The notes under the pieces are model-generated. The model searched no databases. It was given only the letters and a program-made list of their open reading frames with translations, and was not told the DNA's origin. Source: Geobacter sp. UBA698 (GTDB taxonomy: Bacteria > Desulfobacterota > Desulfuromonadia > Geobacterales > Pseudopelobacteraceae). From it: a stretch of DNA of 64,000 nt. The DNA is taken from the NCBI GenBank assembly GCA_002298925.1, contig DBMM01000091.1:1-64000 (forward strand), in the 5' to 3' direction. Both the position numbers and the translations under genes were made by a program. This document shows, in pieces, positions 52,192 through 61,517 of this stretch. Position 1 is the first letter of the stretch; every line of letters starts with the position of its first letter.

Positions 52192-52236
52192 GTGGAGCCA
52201 TCGTCGTCAGCTGTGGTGCAAGAGTCTGGGAATGGA

Positions 52237-52281
52237 AAAGGGGACGGAAGCATGTGGTGATCACATGATTCTGTCCCCTTT
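52237..52281. repeat. Long imperfect hairpin with AAAGGGGAC ends
   Basis: AAAGGGGAC and GTCCCCTTT pair, with CATGTG/CACATG inside. The ends resemble short interspersed palindromes seen in many genomes, and a T-poor tail argues against simple termination. It lies between convergent genes and may also act as a terminator for both. Confidence 0.5.
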
Positions 52282-52369
52282 GTTGTCGAGGATGTTGAAT
52301 TTGGCAGGCTTGTTTCAGGCCCTTTGTATATCGCTTGGCTGGCCTGGATCCAGTGGCTGGAGGTCGGCT

Positions 52370-53569
52370 TTAGGACTTGGCCGTCAGTTTCAGTTCCCGC
52401 GCCAGTTCCCGCCAGGCCGGCAGGCTGCGCTCGATAACGCCTTTGTCAACGCAGTAGGCGATGCGGAAGTAACCGGGCGCTCCGAAACCGGCCCCCGGAA
52501 CCAGCAGGATCTGGTGTTTCTGGGCCAGCTTGACGAATTCCACATCGTCGGCCAGGGGTGACTTGGGAAACAGGTAGAAGGCCCCGTCGGGTGTCACCAT
52601 CTCAAAGCCCAGGGAGGTCAATGAGGTTACCAGCAGATCACGTTTGGCCTGGTAATCGGCTATATCGACTGATTCGTCCTGAAGTTTTGCCACCAGGCGC
52701 TGCATTAGAGCCGGTGCATTGACAAAGCCGAGTACGCGGTTGCTGAAGACGGCGCCCTCAATAAACTGCATGGCCGTATCCATGCGGGGGTTGGCTGCCA
52801 GGTAGCCGATTCGTTCGCCCGGCAGGGCCAGATCCTTGCTGTGGGATGTGACGATGATCGAGCTTTCCACCAACGGAAAGATGTTGGGTACCTGTTTGCT
52901 GTCATAGGCAATGCGCGCATATGGTTCGTCGGAGATTACGTAGATCAGGTGGCCGTTGCGCTTGTACACTCTTTTTACAACCTCTCCCAGCTGGCGCAGG
53001 CTTTCTGCCGGGTAGATCACGCCGGTCGGGTTGTTGGGGGAGCAGATCAGTATGGCCCGCGTTTTTGGGGTTATGGCGCTTTCTATGGCGGCGATGTCCA
53101 GCTGGAATGTTTCATGGTCGGTCCAGACCTCCACCGGCACGCCGCCGTGGTTGTCGATATAGAATTTGTACTCGACGAAGAAGGGAGCCAGGATGATGAC
53201 CTCTTCACCCGGGTTGAGAATGGTCTTTAACACTACGTTCAAGGCCCCCCCGGCGCCGCAGGTCATGATGACGTGATCGGCACTGACTTTGAGACCGGAA
53301 TTCCTGGAAAGCTTGTCTGCCACTGCAGAGCGCGTGTCGGCATAGCCGGCGTTGTTCATATAGCGGTGCATCCCCGGCAGCGGGTTCTGCGCCAATGCCA
53401 GCAGTTCGCGCTGAAAGGCCGCTGGCGGTTCCACATCAGGATTACCCAGGGTGAAGTCGTAGACATTGTCTGCACCTAATTCCTGGCGCATTCGTTCACC
53501 CTCTTCGAACATTTTGCGAATCCAGGATGATTTGGAGATGTGACTGGCAATTTTGTTGGCTATGGCCAT
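52370..53569 (-). CDS. Pyridoxal-phosphate-dependent aminotransferase, class I/II
   Basis: A 399-residue transaminase of the aspartate aminotransferase fold. The PLP-binding Lys lies in T-S-H-S-K-D-L-A-L, and C-S-P-N-N-P-T-G-V and S-D-E-P-Y are conserved. The substrate cannot be settled from motifs; aspartate or an aromatic or branched amino acid are options. The start at 53569 follows GGGAGG by ten bases. Confidence 0.88.
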   Translation of the reverse strand: MAIANKIASHISKSSWIRKMFEEGERMRQELGADNVYDFTLGNPDVEPPAAFQRELLALAQNPLPGMHRYMNNAGYADTRSAVADKLSRNSGLKVSADHVIMTCGAGGALNVVLKTILNPGEEVIILAPFFVEYKFYIDNHGGVPVEVWTDHETFQLDIAAIESAITPKTRAILICSPNNPTGVIYPAESLRQLGEVVKRVYKRNGHLIYVISDEPYARIAYDSKQVPNIFPLVESSIIVTSHSKDLALPGERIGYLAANPRMDTAMQFIEGAVFSNRVLGFVNAPALMQRLVAKLQDESVDIADYQAKRDLLVTSLTSLGFEMVTPDGAFYLFPKSPLADDVEFVKLAQKHQILLVPGAGFGAPGYFRIAYCVDKGVIERSLPAWRELARELKLTAKS

Positions 53570-53642
53570 TGCTGCTTTTCCTCCCATGATTGATTCTGGT
53601 AACATATGGCGAAATAATATACCCCGAAACAGGGAGAACTCA

Positions 53643-54530
53643 ATGGAAATTCCTGCCTATCCTCAGGCACGGCAGCTGGATTTTGGCGACAAGGCACTTC
53701 TTGATCGGGTTTTTGATGCTCTGCAACCACGTGTTTCCGAGTTGACCTTCGCTGGTTTGTACCTCTTTCGCAAGGCGCATGACTATCGCCTGGCCATGCT
53801 GGGAGATGCCCTGGTTGTGCTGGGCAAAGGCTATGACGGCAGACGCTATTTTCTGCCGCCACTTGCTGGGGATGTGTCCTCAGCACTGGAGGTGCTGTTC
53901 GCGGATGGGCTTGAGTTGTACGGGGCGGATGAGGACTTTGCCGCCAGATATCTTGCAGATGTTGGCGAGTTGGTCGTAGACCAAAACCGTGACGATTTTG
54001 ATTATCTCTACCTGCGGGACGATCTGGCAACCCTGCCCGGAAATCGATTTCACAAGAAGAAAAATCGGGTCAATTATTTTGCAAACCGTCACGAATATCA
54101 GGTTGAGTTCTTTAGTCAGCGACACAGTGACGATTGTCTGGCGCTACTGGATTTGTGGCGCAGGACTTTAGGCGAAGAGAATAATGTGTCGTTGTGGTTG
54201 GAAGTTGAGGCTACGGTCGAGGCACTGGAGTTGGCGGACAAGCTTGAGCTGTCTGGCGTGGTTGTGACAGTGGGGGGGGCGGTCAGTGCATTTGCCCTGG
54301 GAGAAATCCTTAACCGGGAAACGGCGGTGTGTCATTTCGAGAAGGCTGATCCCTTTATGGAAGGGCTCTCCCAATTGGTCAACCGCGAGTTCAGTCGTCT
54401 GCTGTTCCAGGAGTGTCGGTATGTTAACCGTGAGCAGGATTTGGGCAAGTCCGGCCTGCGCAATGCCAAGTTGTCTTACCATCCGGTGAGTCTGGTCAGA
54501 AAAATTCGGGCTTGTCGGGCTGCCCGCTAA
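53643..54530 (+). CDS. DUF2156 (phosphatidylglycerol lysyltransferase-like) protein
   Basis: A 295-residue GNAT-like protein. R-F-H-K-K-K-N-R-V-N-Y-F near residue 140 and W-R-R-T-L-G-E-E-N and the C-terminal L-V-N-R-E-F-S resemble the catalytic half of MprF/DUF2156 proteins, but no membrane part is present. AGGGAG precedes the ATG. It diverges from the aminotransferase gene. Activity on lipids is not shown. Confidence 0.72.
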   Translation: MEIPAYPQARQLDFGDKALLDRVFDALQPRVSELTFAGLYLFRKAHDYRLAMLGDALVVLGKGYDGRRYFLPPLAGDVSSALEVLFADGLELYGADEDFAARYLADVGELVVDQNRDDFDYLYLRDDLATLPGNRFHKKKNRVNYFANRHEYQVEFFSQRHSDDCLALLDLWRRTLGEENNVSLWLEVEATVEALELADKLELSGVVVTVGGAVSAFALGEILNRETAVCHFEKADPFMEGLSQLVNREFSRLLFQECRYVNREQDLGKSGLRNAKLSYHPVSLVRKIRACRAAR

Positions 54531-54584
54531 AATAATATATATTGCACTCGTCTAGAAAATATAGTACAAAGTCTGTTCTTTAAA

Positions 54585-54649
54585 GAGCGGCTTAGGCCGA
54601 ATCTCCTTGTTCCGGGTAAGACCGGGGCTCGAAAACCGTGAGGAGGAAA
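54585..54649 (+). promoter_or_regulatory. rpsF leader that can pair with the ribosome-binding site
   Basis: CTCCT (54603-54607) is complementary to AGGAG (54641-54645), the ribosome-binding site of rpsF; inside lies CCGG/CCGG (54612-54615 and 54622-54625), and GAGC/GCTC can close further. Known rpsF leaders in other bacteria bind the S6:S18 complex through a CCG-containing hairpin; the CCG elements here fit that picture but the match is by eye. Confidence 0.5.
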
Positions 54650-54655
54650 AACACC

Positions 54656-55036
54656 ATGAGGAAGTACGAAACGATTTACATCCTCCAGCCGGACCTGGGC
54701 GAAGACGAGATCAAAGTTATCGCCGACAAGGTCCAAGACGTGATTGCATCCTATAAGGGTGACTTTAACCGGCTGGAAGACTGGGGTGTCAGGAAACTGT
54801 CCTATCCCATCCGGAAGTGTGCCAGAGGGCGCTATCTGTACCTGCGTTATGATGGCGGCCGTGAATTGATTGCCGAGCTGGAGCGCCGCCTCAGGCTCGA
54901 CGAGAAGGTGCTCAGGTACCAGAGCGTCAACATCACTGATCTGCCCGAGAAGCCGGTTGCCGAGAAAAAGGCACCCGTGGTCGAGTCCGAGCCTGTCGAG
55001 GCCGACGTAGCTGCTGCAGAAACGGCAACCGAATAA
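54656..55036 (+). CDS. rpsF: 30S ribosomal protein S6 with acidic tail
   Basis: S6 (126 residues) binds with S18 to the 30S platform. M-R-K-Y-E-T-I-Y-I-L-Q-P-D and the W-G-V-R-K-L-S-Y-P-I-R segment are typical. After about residue 96 an Ala/Glu/Val tail follows. The ATG at 54656 lies behind GAGGAGG. Confidence 0.97.
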   Translation: MRKYETIYILQPDLGEDEIKVIADKVQDVIASYKGDFNRLEDWGVRKLSYPIRKCARGRYLYLRYDGGRELIAELERRLRLDEKVLRYQSVNITDLPEKPVAEKKAPVVESEPVEADVAAAETATE

Positions 55037-55056
55037 TTCCTGGAGGATAGAATACC

Positions 55057-55350
55057 ATGAGCAACGAAAGACCTACTTCCCAGCAGAGACCCTCAGCCGG
55101 CCCTGGCGGCCCCCGCAAAAAGCGTCCCTTTCAGCGCAGGAAGGTATGCCGCTTCTGTGCCGAGAAGAATCTGGCCATAGATTACAAAGAGCCGCGTACC
55201 CTGCGTTACTTCATCTCCGAGCGTGGCAAGATCATCCCGCGTCGTATTTCCGGCAACTGTTCCATGCATCAGAGGCAAATCACCGAGGCCATCAAGCGCG
55301 CCCGCAACATAGCGCTGTTGCCGGTCGCCTCGACGCATGTGCTCCCCTGA
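55057..55350 (+). CDS. rpsR: 30S ribosomal protein S18
   Basis: S18 (97 residues) pairs with S6. The core motif K-V-C-R-F-C-A-E-K-N near residue 30 and the end R-Q-I-T-E-A-I-K-R-A-R are standard. The first about 28 residues are a Pro/Arg-rich extension. It begins 20 bases after rpsF behind TGGAGG. Confidence 0.97.
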   Translation: MSNERPTSQQRPSAGPGGPRKKRPFQRRKVCRFCAEKNLAIDYKEPRTLRYFISERGKIIPRRISGNCSMHQRQITEAIKRARNIALLPVASTHVLP

Positions 55351-55360
55351 TTTCAGCTGA

Positions 55361-56320
55361 ATGAATAATAAGCAGCAGGACGGTTCAGCCTTAGTCCGGT
55401 TGACCGCAGCTATCATTGGCGCAGCAGGTTCGTTCAGCCTGTTTGCAGCGTATATGGTGATTCCGCCGGCAGGCCTCTTTTCGGGCCTGCTGGCTCCGTT
55501 TCCGGCCTCTTTTCTGAGGTTCCGATATGGCCGTGCAAGTGCTGCAATCGTTGTGCTCGGCGCGGCCGCGCTGATGACGGCTGTATTCGGAATACAGGCC
55601 GGGGCGCTCTATCTGGCCCAATGTGGCGCGGTTGCGTTGATTCTGCCGGAACTGCTCTCGAGAGGTTTCGGCGCTGCCCGTAGCATGGTCTGGACAACGG
55701 CTGCCAACCTGCTGGTCTACTGTCTGGCTGTACTTGTGATCACCGTCATCACCGGTCACAATCTTCATCAGATGGCAGCCAAGGAAATTAACGACAGCAT
55801 CGCCCAAGCTATCGGTATTTATGAAAAAGCCGGCATTACCGGCGATGAACTTGCCCAATTAAAACAGTCCATGGGTTTGGTTGCCAGCGTGATCATCAAA
55901 ATTTATCCTGCTTTGATGACAGTTATGCTGATGGCCATGGCCGGGGTCAACCTGGCACTGATCAGACGTTTTGCAGCCCGTTGCGGTTATGAAACAGTAA
56001 TTGGTGATTTCAACAAATTTCGTAACCCTGATCAGCTGATATGGTTGCTGATAGCGGCCGGATTTGCCTTGCTGGCTGGCAACCCGCTCGTTACAATACC
56101 AGCTCTTAACGTGCTGGTGATTCTAACGGTAGTATATTTTTTACAGGGTATGGCAGTTATTTCCAGCATCCTTGCCAGGCAGGCCATCGGAGTGGTTCTA
56201 CGTGTCGGCTTGTACATGATGCTACTGTTTCAGCCCTATTTGATGGTTTTGGTGGCGGCAATTGGCGTATTTGACCTGTGGGGTGATTTTCGCACCCCCA
56301 GAAAACAGGAAAACCTGTAA
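55361..56320 (+). CDS. DUF2232 (YybS-like) membrane protein
   Basis: A 319-residue protein with about eight helices, starting M-N-N-K-Q-Q-D-G and lacking a signal peptide. It lies between rpsR and rplI, where DUF2232 genes are usually found; the family has no settled function. A start ten bases after rpsR ensures cotranscription. The motif E-K-A-G-I-T-G-D-E-L sits in a loop near 155. Confidence 0.78.
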   Translation: MNNKQQDGSALVRLTAAIIGAAGSFSLFAAYMVIPPAGLFSGLLAPFPASFLRFRYGRASAAIVVLGAAALMTAVFGIQAGALYLAQCGAVALILPELLSRGFGAARSMVWTTAANLLVYCLAVLVITVITGHNLHQMAAKEINDSIAQAIGIYEKAGITGDELAQLKQSMGLVASVIIKIYPALMTVMLMAMAGVNLALIRRFAARCGYETVIGDFNKFRNPDQLIWLLIAAGFALLAGNPLVTIPALNVLVILTVVYFLQGMAVISSILARQAIGVVLRVGLYMMLLFQPYLMVLVAAIGVFDLWGDFRTPRKQENL

Positions 56321-56344
56321 TAACAGGCTTGAAAGGAGAGTAAC

Positions 56345-56788
56345 ATGAAGCTCATTCTGAAAGAGAACATCGACACCCTCGGCCACATCGGCGATATTGT
56401 CAAAGTGGCACCAGGTTATGCCCGCAACTACCTGCTCCCCAAAGGACTGGCTGTTGAAGCCACAGAGAAGAATTCCAAGGCTCTTGAACATGTCATGCGT
56501 CAGATGGCTTACAAGAAGAACAAGGTGATCGAAGCAGCTAAAGTACTGGCGTCCAAGCTCGATGCCCTGTCTGTTGAACTTGTTCATCAGGCTGGTGAGG
56601 AAGGCAAACTGTTCGGTTCTGTAACCAACATGGAAATAGCAGCTTTCCTCAAGGAGAAGGGCTTCGATATCGACCGTAAGACAATTGTACTGCCGGAGCC
56701 GATTAAAAGCCTGGGTGAATTTACCGTGCCGGTAAAGATTCATCCTGAAGTATCTGCTTCACTCAAGGTGACAGTAAAGACCGCTTAA
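56345..56788 (+). CDS. rplI: 50S ribosomal protein L9
   Basis: L9 (147 residues) spans from the L1 stalk region outward. M-K-L-I-L-K-E-N-I-D-T-L-G-H-I-G-D-I-V-K-V and Y-A-R-N-Y-L-L-P-K-G-L-A identify it. A GAAAGGAG site precedes the ATG. It closes the rpsF operon. Confidence 0.98.
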   Translation: MKLILKENIDTLGHIGDIVKVAPGYARNYLLPKGLAVEATEKNSKALEHVMRQMAYKKNKVIEAAKVLASKLDALSVELVHQAGEEGKLFGSVTNMEIAAFLKEKGFDIDRKTIVLPEPIKSLGEFTVPVKIHPEVSASLKVTVKTA

Positions 56789-56814
56789 AAAATATTTCTT
56801 TATCTCTTCAAAGC

Positions 56815-56853
56815 AAAAGCGCCATCCGGGTTATTCGGTTGGCGCTTTTGTTT
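56815..56853 (+). terminator. Terminator after rplI
   Basis: AAAAGCGCCA pairs with TGGCGCTTTT with an inner CCG/CGG, then TTTTG follows. Confidence 0.88.
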
Positions 56854-56899
56854 TGGGTCTGATTTTGGTCTTGAAAGGTAGTGCAGTTTTTCCTGCTTT

Positions 56900-56939
56900 C
56901 ACACCGGAGTGGGATTGTTCAGTTTCCAACTCCGGTGTG
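56900..56939. other. Eleven-base inverted repeat after the long secreted gene
   Basis: CACACCGGAGT and ACTCCGGTGTG are perfect complements separated by 18 bases. It lies about 50 bases past the stop of the 1493-residue gene on the minus strand; there is no T-run, so it may protect the transcript end rather than terminate. Confidence 0.5.
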
Positions 56940-56987
56940 CATTTTACGGCGTTCGATTACGTCAGGCTTGATGCCGCGGAATAAAAT

Positions 56988-59900
56988 TTATCTGATTTGC
57001 CCCCAAAACGTAGACAATGCCTGGAAAAGTGAAGCCCCTGAATAATAATTGCCAACCATGATCGTGAAGGTCTGGGTGCTGTATGTCCCATCGCTGTCTG
57101 TTGCCTTGATCGAAACCGAATAAGTTCCGTTGGATCTTGGGGTCCAGGTAACTTGACCTGTTGATGAATTGATATTCATGCCATCAGGTTTTGTTGTAAG
57201 CGAATAGGATACGTTGCTTCCTTCTGGATCGGTTGCTGTGGCGGTGTAAGTGTACAGTTTGCCGGACACAGCTGATCTTATCGGGTTTGAGGTGAATATC
57301 GGTGCGTTATCTGTTGTGCCGGCGGGACCAGATACAGTAATTGTGAAGCTTTGAGTTCTTCTCCCGCCTTTGCTATCCACTGCTTCAATCTTGACGCTGT
57401 TAATTTTATTTAGATCGGTTTGTTGAGGAGTCCACGTGATTAAACCAGATAACAAGTCAATGGCCATTCCGGATGGCGCCGTAGAGAGTCTGTAATAGAC
57501 AGCATCACCATTGGTGTCAACTGCTTTGGCCGTATAGGAGTAGACTTCTGCCACCGTAGCGCTGAGTAGCGGAGTAGAGGTAAACCTCGGAGAGTAATTA
57601 CGTGAAGGGTCAGTAACGGTTACTCTAAAGCTCTGGGTTGCGGAAAGACCGGTTGAATCTGTCGCTTTTACCGTAACGGAATATGAGCCTTTTTCTGAAG
57701 GGTGCCAGTAAATGAGTCCTGTGCTGGAATTAATGTTCATTCCTGATGGTCTAGTCGTTAATGAGAATACAATGGTGCTACCATTAGGGTCTGATGCTGA
57801 AACGGGATAATAGTAATATCCTTCATGGTAAGCTGTTACTACGGGAGTTGAGGTGAACTCAGGAGGCAGATTAGTTGTCGTTGTTAAGTCAGTGACGGTG
57901 ATATTCTTTGTAACCTGACTTGCCGGGTTGTAGTTGGTATCGCCAGCCTGGTTGGCTGTGATGGTGCAGGTGCCAGCTGCAATGGCTGTTACAACTCCAG
58001 TAGAGCTGCCGACACTGCATGTGTTCGGAGTGCTTGTGCTGAAAACAATCGGTAAACCGGAAGAGGCTTTTGCACTGGCCGTCGTTGTTCCACCCGTATT
58101 AAGTGTTTGTGCACTGAATGTGATGGCTCCTATGGATTGGGTGGCCTTGGCGATAACGAGAGTATCACTTGCGCTGCCGCTGTAGTTTGGATCGGTGATC
58201 GTAGCAATAACAGCGTAAGAACCAACCGCCGTGGGAGCGGTTGTACTGCCATTGTAGGTAATGACTACGGACTTGCCGGCCGGTGAAGTCGTTGCGGTAA
58301 TGGACTTGGCGTTGCCGTCATACGTAGCGCTCAGTCCTGCCAGGGTGACTGTTGCGTTGGCATTTGCGATGGTCATGGTACCGGTTGCACTGCCTGAATA
58401 GTTGGCGTCACTGACGGTTCCCACAACGGTATAACTACCTACTGCAGTCGGCGCTGTTGAGCTTCCGTTGTAGGTGAAGGTAACGGTCTTGCCAGACGGA
58501 GTGGTGGTGGCGGTAGCCGACTTGGCGGTCCCGTCATAACTCTGGCTAAGGCTTCCGAGTGTAACTGTGGCAGATGCTTTAGCGATGACGAGAGTTCCGC
58601 TTGCGCTGCCGGTGTAGTTTGGATCAGTGATAGTGGCCACAACCGCATAGGAGCCGGCATCAGTCGGTGCTGTGCTGCTTCCGTTATAGGTGAGTGCAAC
58701 TGTCAAGCCGGCCGGAGAAGTGGCAACTGTAACAACCTTGGGTGTTCCGTCATAGATTGCGGTAAGCCCTCCTGAAGGATTGGCAGCGGTGACGGTTGTG
58801 CCTAGGGTTGTGCTCAGGCCGGTCAGTGAAACAGTGGCTGCTGCTTTAGTGACATTGATCGTAACGGACTTGGTAACGGTATTGTAGTTGGTTGTGTCGG
58901 TCGGTGTGAAGGTAACCGACAGGGTCAGTGAAGAACCGGCATTGAGCTTGGTGCCGCTAGCCGGAGAGTAGGTTAATGTACCTGCGGTTACGTCGACCGT
59001 AGCATTGAGCTGAGTAGCCGAAAGCAGGGTGCCGTAGGTAATGTCCGCCGGATTGGCCCAGGTGATGACCGGGTTCTGCTTGCTGTTGACCGTGATGCTG
59101 ACGGTGGCCGAAGCATTGTTGTAGTTGGCTGTATCGGTCGGAGTGAAAGCGGCCGAGAGAGTGTTGGCACCGGCGGTATTCATGACCGTACCGGCTGCCG
59201 GGGTGTAGACGAAGGAACCGGCTACGCTGGCGGTGGCATTAAGTTGCGTACTGGAAAGCGTCGTACCGAGATAAATCGCGGCCGGAGCGGCCCAGGTGAT
59301 GGTCGGAGTGGCCTTGGCGATCGTCAGGGTGCCAGTTGCGCTGCCGGTGTAGTTGGCATCGCTGATGGTAGCCACAACGGCATAAGTACCGGCTGCCGTC
59401 GGAGCGGTTGCACTGCCGGCGTAAGTGATAGTGCTGCTGAGACCAGCAGGATTTGTAGTTACAGTTGCCGACTTGGCTGTTCCGCTGTAGGTCTGGCTCA
59501 AAGCGCCCAGAGTAACCGTGGCGGCAGCCTTGTTGACCGTCAGCGAAACGGTTGCAGTTGCAGTGTTGTAGGTAGTCGTATCAGTCGGTGTGAAAACCAC
59601 CGACAGGGTCTGTGCACCCGCACCCAGCACGCCGGAGGCCGGAGTGTAAGTGAAACTACCTGGAACATTGGCAGTTGCATTCAACTGGGTTGCGGAAAGC
59701 GCGGTACCGTAAGTAATGGCGGCCGGATTGGCCCAGGTGATGACCGGGTTCTGCTTGGTAGTAGCTGTCGTTACATTAATGGTCAGCGCAGTCGAGATTG
59801 CAGCTTGAGATGAATCGGTGACCGTAACATTGACGGTGTAGGTTCCGACTGCAGTTGGTGTGCCCGAAAGAAGGCCACCGGCACTCAACGTCAGGCCGGC

Positions 59901-61469
59901 CGGGAGGGTGTCTGCGGTTGTAAATGTCAGTGCCTGGTTGTCGGGATCGATTGCGAGCACCTGATATGACATAGGCTGATTGACAACGGCATTCGCTGTT
60001 TGCTGCGCCGGGGCGCTAGGAGACTGGTTTTGCCATTGAACATAGATGGAAAAAGTGTAGTGGACTACTGAATGTCCATCACTGATGTCAACTTTGACCG
60101 GATATGACAAATTGCCCTGCTGGCTGGTGGGGGTCCAGGTGATGAGGCCGCTGGAATTCATCGTTAGCCCGGAAGGGGCCTGGGTAAGCGTAAACGTTAG
60201 AGGGTCTTTTTCGGTGTCAGTTGCCGTAATCTGGTAACTGTATTGAACGCCGGTATAAGCCATCTTTGGTGCAGAAGTCACTGTCGGCGGATAGTTGCAG
60301 AGCGGGGTCGCAATTGACACGGTTGCGGGGAAGGTTTCATCGCTGAAGATAGTCGCGGTTGGAGTGAACGCTTTAGTAGTGTTGACTCCCACCGTTGCCT
60401 GCACGCATTGCGACGCAGCTTTGGCCGCTACGCTGGGGAACGTCCAGCTGATGAGTTTTTTCGTGGGGTCATAAACGCCACCATTAGTGGCACTGACAAA
60501 TGAAATTGATCCAGTGGGATCAGCCTGATTATCCGCATAGATATCAGCGGTGACTACGACATTAGTGGCATTGACCGTAGTGTTGGTTAAATTGTCAAAA
60601 CAGATATTGTAGGTTACATTCCCGCCATAATCGGCACATGAACCACCAGTCTGGGAATTGGTAATCGTCATTGGCTTTGTCTGGACAATCGTATCGGTTA
60701 CCGTAAACGTGACCGAGCCGTTGGCCGGGATGGTCAGGTCATATCCAAACACAAACTGCATATCACCATCTTGGGGGTAAGGCCCGGAAAAATCGGCGAG
60801 CTGGATTGGGTCAGTACCATTTTCTAGGGAATCTGCCATGGAGCCTGGGCCGGAGCCAAGCGTATCGATGTCATAATGGCTGGGTTTAAGGGTTGAGGTC
60901 TGGACCAGGGTATGTCCCTCAAAACCGGTCTGGATGGCCCGCTCACCCTTAATGATTGCGACATTGTCCGTTCCAGCACTGGATATGTCCAGATCCGAGT
61001 AGGTGAAGAGGTGATAGTCCAGCGGTGAGGCAGTAGTGTTCTGTATGGTGATCGTCTTGATAAAGGCGGAATTGTACGAGGGAGCCGCTTTGGTGCCCAT
61101 TGAAAAGTTTACAGTAGCAATGAAACCTGGACCCGTATAATTAAGAGTTGCAGAGGTAAAATCGGCAGCTTCTGTGCCGGTTACCGGCAGTTTGTCAAAG
61201 GATGTCTGTTTCCCCGTAGTTCCGATCCGGTACCAGAACCATTCCCTAAACATTGGATTGTATGTCTGGGAAGATATGGGACCATATTTGATAACCCAAT
61301 CGGTCACACCATAAGGGAGGTTTGTAGCAGTTGAAATACCTTTGTCATCTATGGTCGCCCCGTCGTAGGCATTACCGATATTCCAGACGGCAGCATCAGC
61401 ATTGCTCAGTGTTATCAACAGAGCAGCTACTACCATGAAACTGCTGATAAGAAACTTAATACCTTTCAT
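56988..61469 (-). CDS. Large secreted protein with cadherin-like and MBG repeats (adhesin-like)
   Basis: A 1493-residue protein with a signal peptide (1-26, ending A-D-A). Residues about 27-270 form an unrecognised N-terminal domain; 270-385 look like a DUF11-type strand domain; 390-565 hold two putative Ig (He_PIG-like) domains; 571-1190 are repeats of two kinds (N-P-V-I-T-W-A-N-P-A and Y-D-G-T-A-K-S-A) of MBG type; 1200-1480 hold three cadherin-like Ig domains. The C-terminus (F-W-G-Q-I-R) has no sorting signal. AGGAGAGC precedes the ATG. Adhesive or scaffold use is an inference. Confidence 0.82.
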   Translation of the reverse strand: MKGIKFLISSFMVVAALLITLSNADAAVWNIGNAYDGATIDDKGISTATNLPYGVTDWVIKYGPISSQTYNPMFREWFWYRIGTTGKQTSFDKLPVTGTEAADFTSATLNYTGPGFIATVNFSMGTKAAPSYNSAFIKTITIQNTTASPLDYHLFTYSDLDISSAGTDNVAIIKGERAIQTGFEGHTLVQTSTLKPSHYDIDTLGSGPGSMADSLENGTDPIQLADFSGPYPQDGDMQFVFGYDLTIPANGSVTFTVTDTIVQTKPMTITNSQTGGSCADYGGNVTYNICFDNLTNTTVNATNVVVTADIYADNQADPTGSISFVSATNGGVYDPTKKLISWTFPSVAAKAASQCVQATVGVNTTKAFTPTATIFSDETFPATVSIATPLCNYPPTVTSAPKMAYTGVQYSYQITATDTEKDPLTFTLTQAPSGLTMNSSGLITWTPTSQQGNLSYPVKVDISDGHSVVHYTFSIYVQWQNQSPSAPAQQTANAVVNQPMSYQVLAIDPDNQALTFTTADTLPAGLTLSAGGLLSGTPTAVGTYTVNVTVTDSSQAAISTALTINVTTATTKQNPVITWANPAAITYGTALSATQLNATANVPGSFTYTPASGVLGAGAQTLSVVFTPTDTTTYNTATATVSLTVNKAAATVTLGALSQTYSGTAKSATVTTNPAGLSSTITYAGSATAPTAAGTYAVVATISDANYTGSATGTLTIAKATPTITWAAPAAIYLGTTLSSTQLNATASVAGSFVYTPAAGTVMNTAGANTLSAAFTPTDTANYNNASATVSITVNSKQNPVITWANPADITYGTLLSATQLNATVDVTAGTLTYSPASGTKLNAGSSLTLSVTFTPTDTTNYNTVTKSVTINVTKAAATVSLTGLSTTLGTTVTAANPSGGLTAIYDGTPKVVTVATSPAGLTVALTYNGSSTAPTDAGSYAVVATITDPNYTGSASGTLVIAKASATVTLGSLSQSYDGTAKSATATTTPSGKTVTFTYNGSSTAPTAVGSYTVVGTVSDANYSGSATGTMTIANANATVTLAGLSATYDGNAKSITATTSPAGKSVVITYNGSTTAPTAVGSYAVIATITDPNYSGSASDTLVIAKATQSIGAITFSAQTLNTGGTTTASAKASSGLPIVFSTSTPNTCSVGSSTGVVTAIAAGTCTITANQAGDTNYNPASQVTKNITVTDLTTTTNLPPEFTSTPVVTAYHEGYYYYPVSASDPNGSTIVFSLTTRPSGMNINSSTGLIYWHPSEKGSYSVTVKATDSTGLSATQSFRVTVTDPSRNYSPRFTSTPLLSATVAEVYSYTAKAVDTNGDAVYYRLSTAPSGMAIDLLSGLITWTPQQTDLNKINSVKIEAVDSKGGRRTQSFTITVSGPAGTTDNAPIFTSNPIRSAVSGKLYTYTATATDPEGSNVSYSLTTKPDGMNINSSTGQVTWTPRSNGTYSVSIKATDSDGTYSTQTFTIMVGNYYSGASLFQALSTFWGQIR
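57900..59760 (-). repeat. Tandem coding repeats inside the large secreted gene
   Basis: Two repeat types alternate at the protein level: three copies of a block around N-P-V-I-T-W-A-N-P and four of a block around Y-D-G-T-A-K with T-Y-N-G-S and D-x-N-Y-x-G-S-A. At DNA level the stretches 59047-59082 and 59722-59757 are identical over 36 bases, so recombination or copying has acted recently. Confidence 0.8.
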
Positions 61470-61517
61470 AAGCTCTCCTGTTCATTTCTTGTTCTGGGCC
61501 ATCTAAAATACTACTGA

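Noticed and set aside
57900..59760. Repeats that could be taken for a CRISPR array
   Set aside because: The units are far longer than CRISPR repeats, stay in frame and encode Ig-like blocks; there are no uniform spacers and no cas genes.
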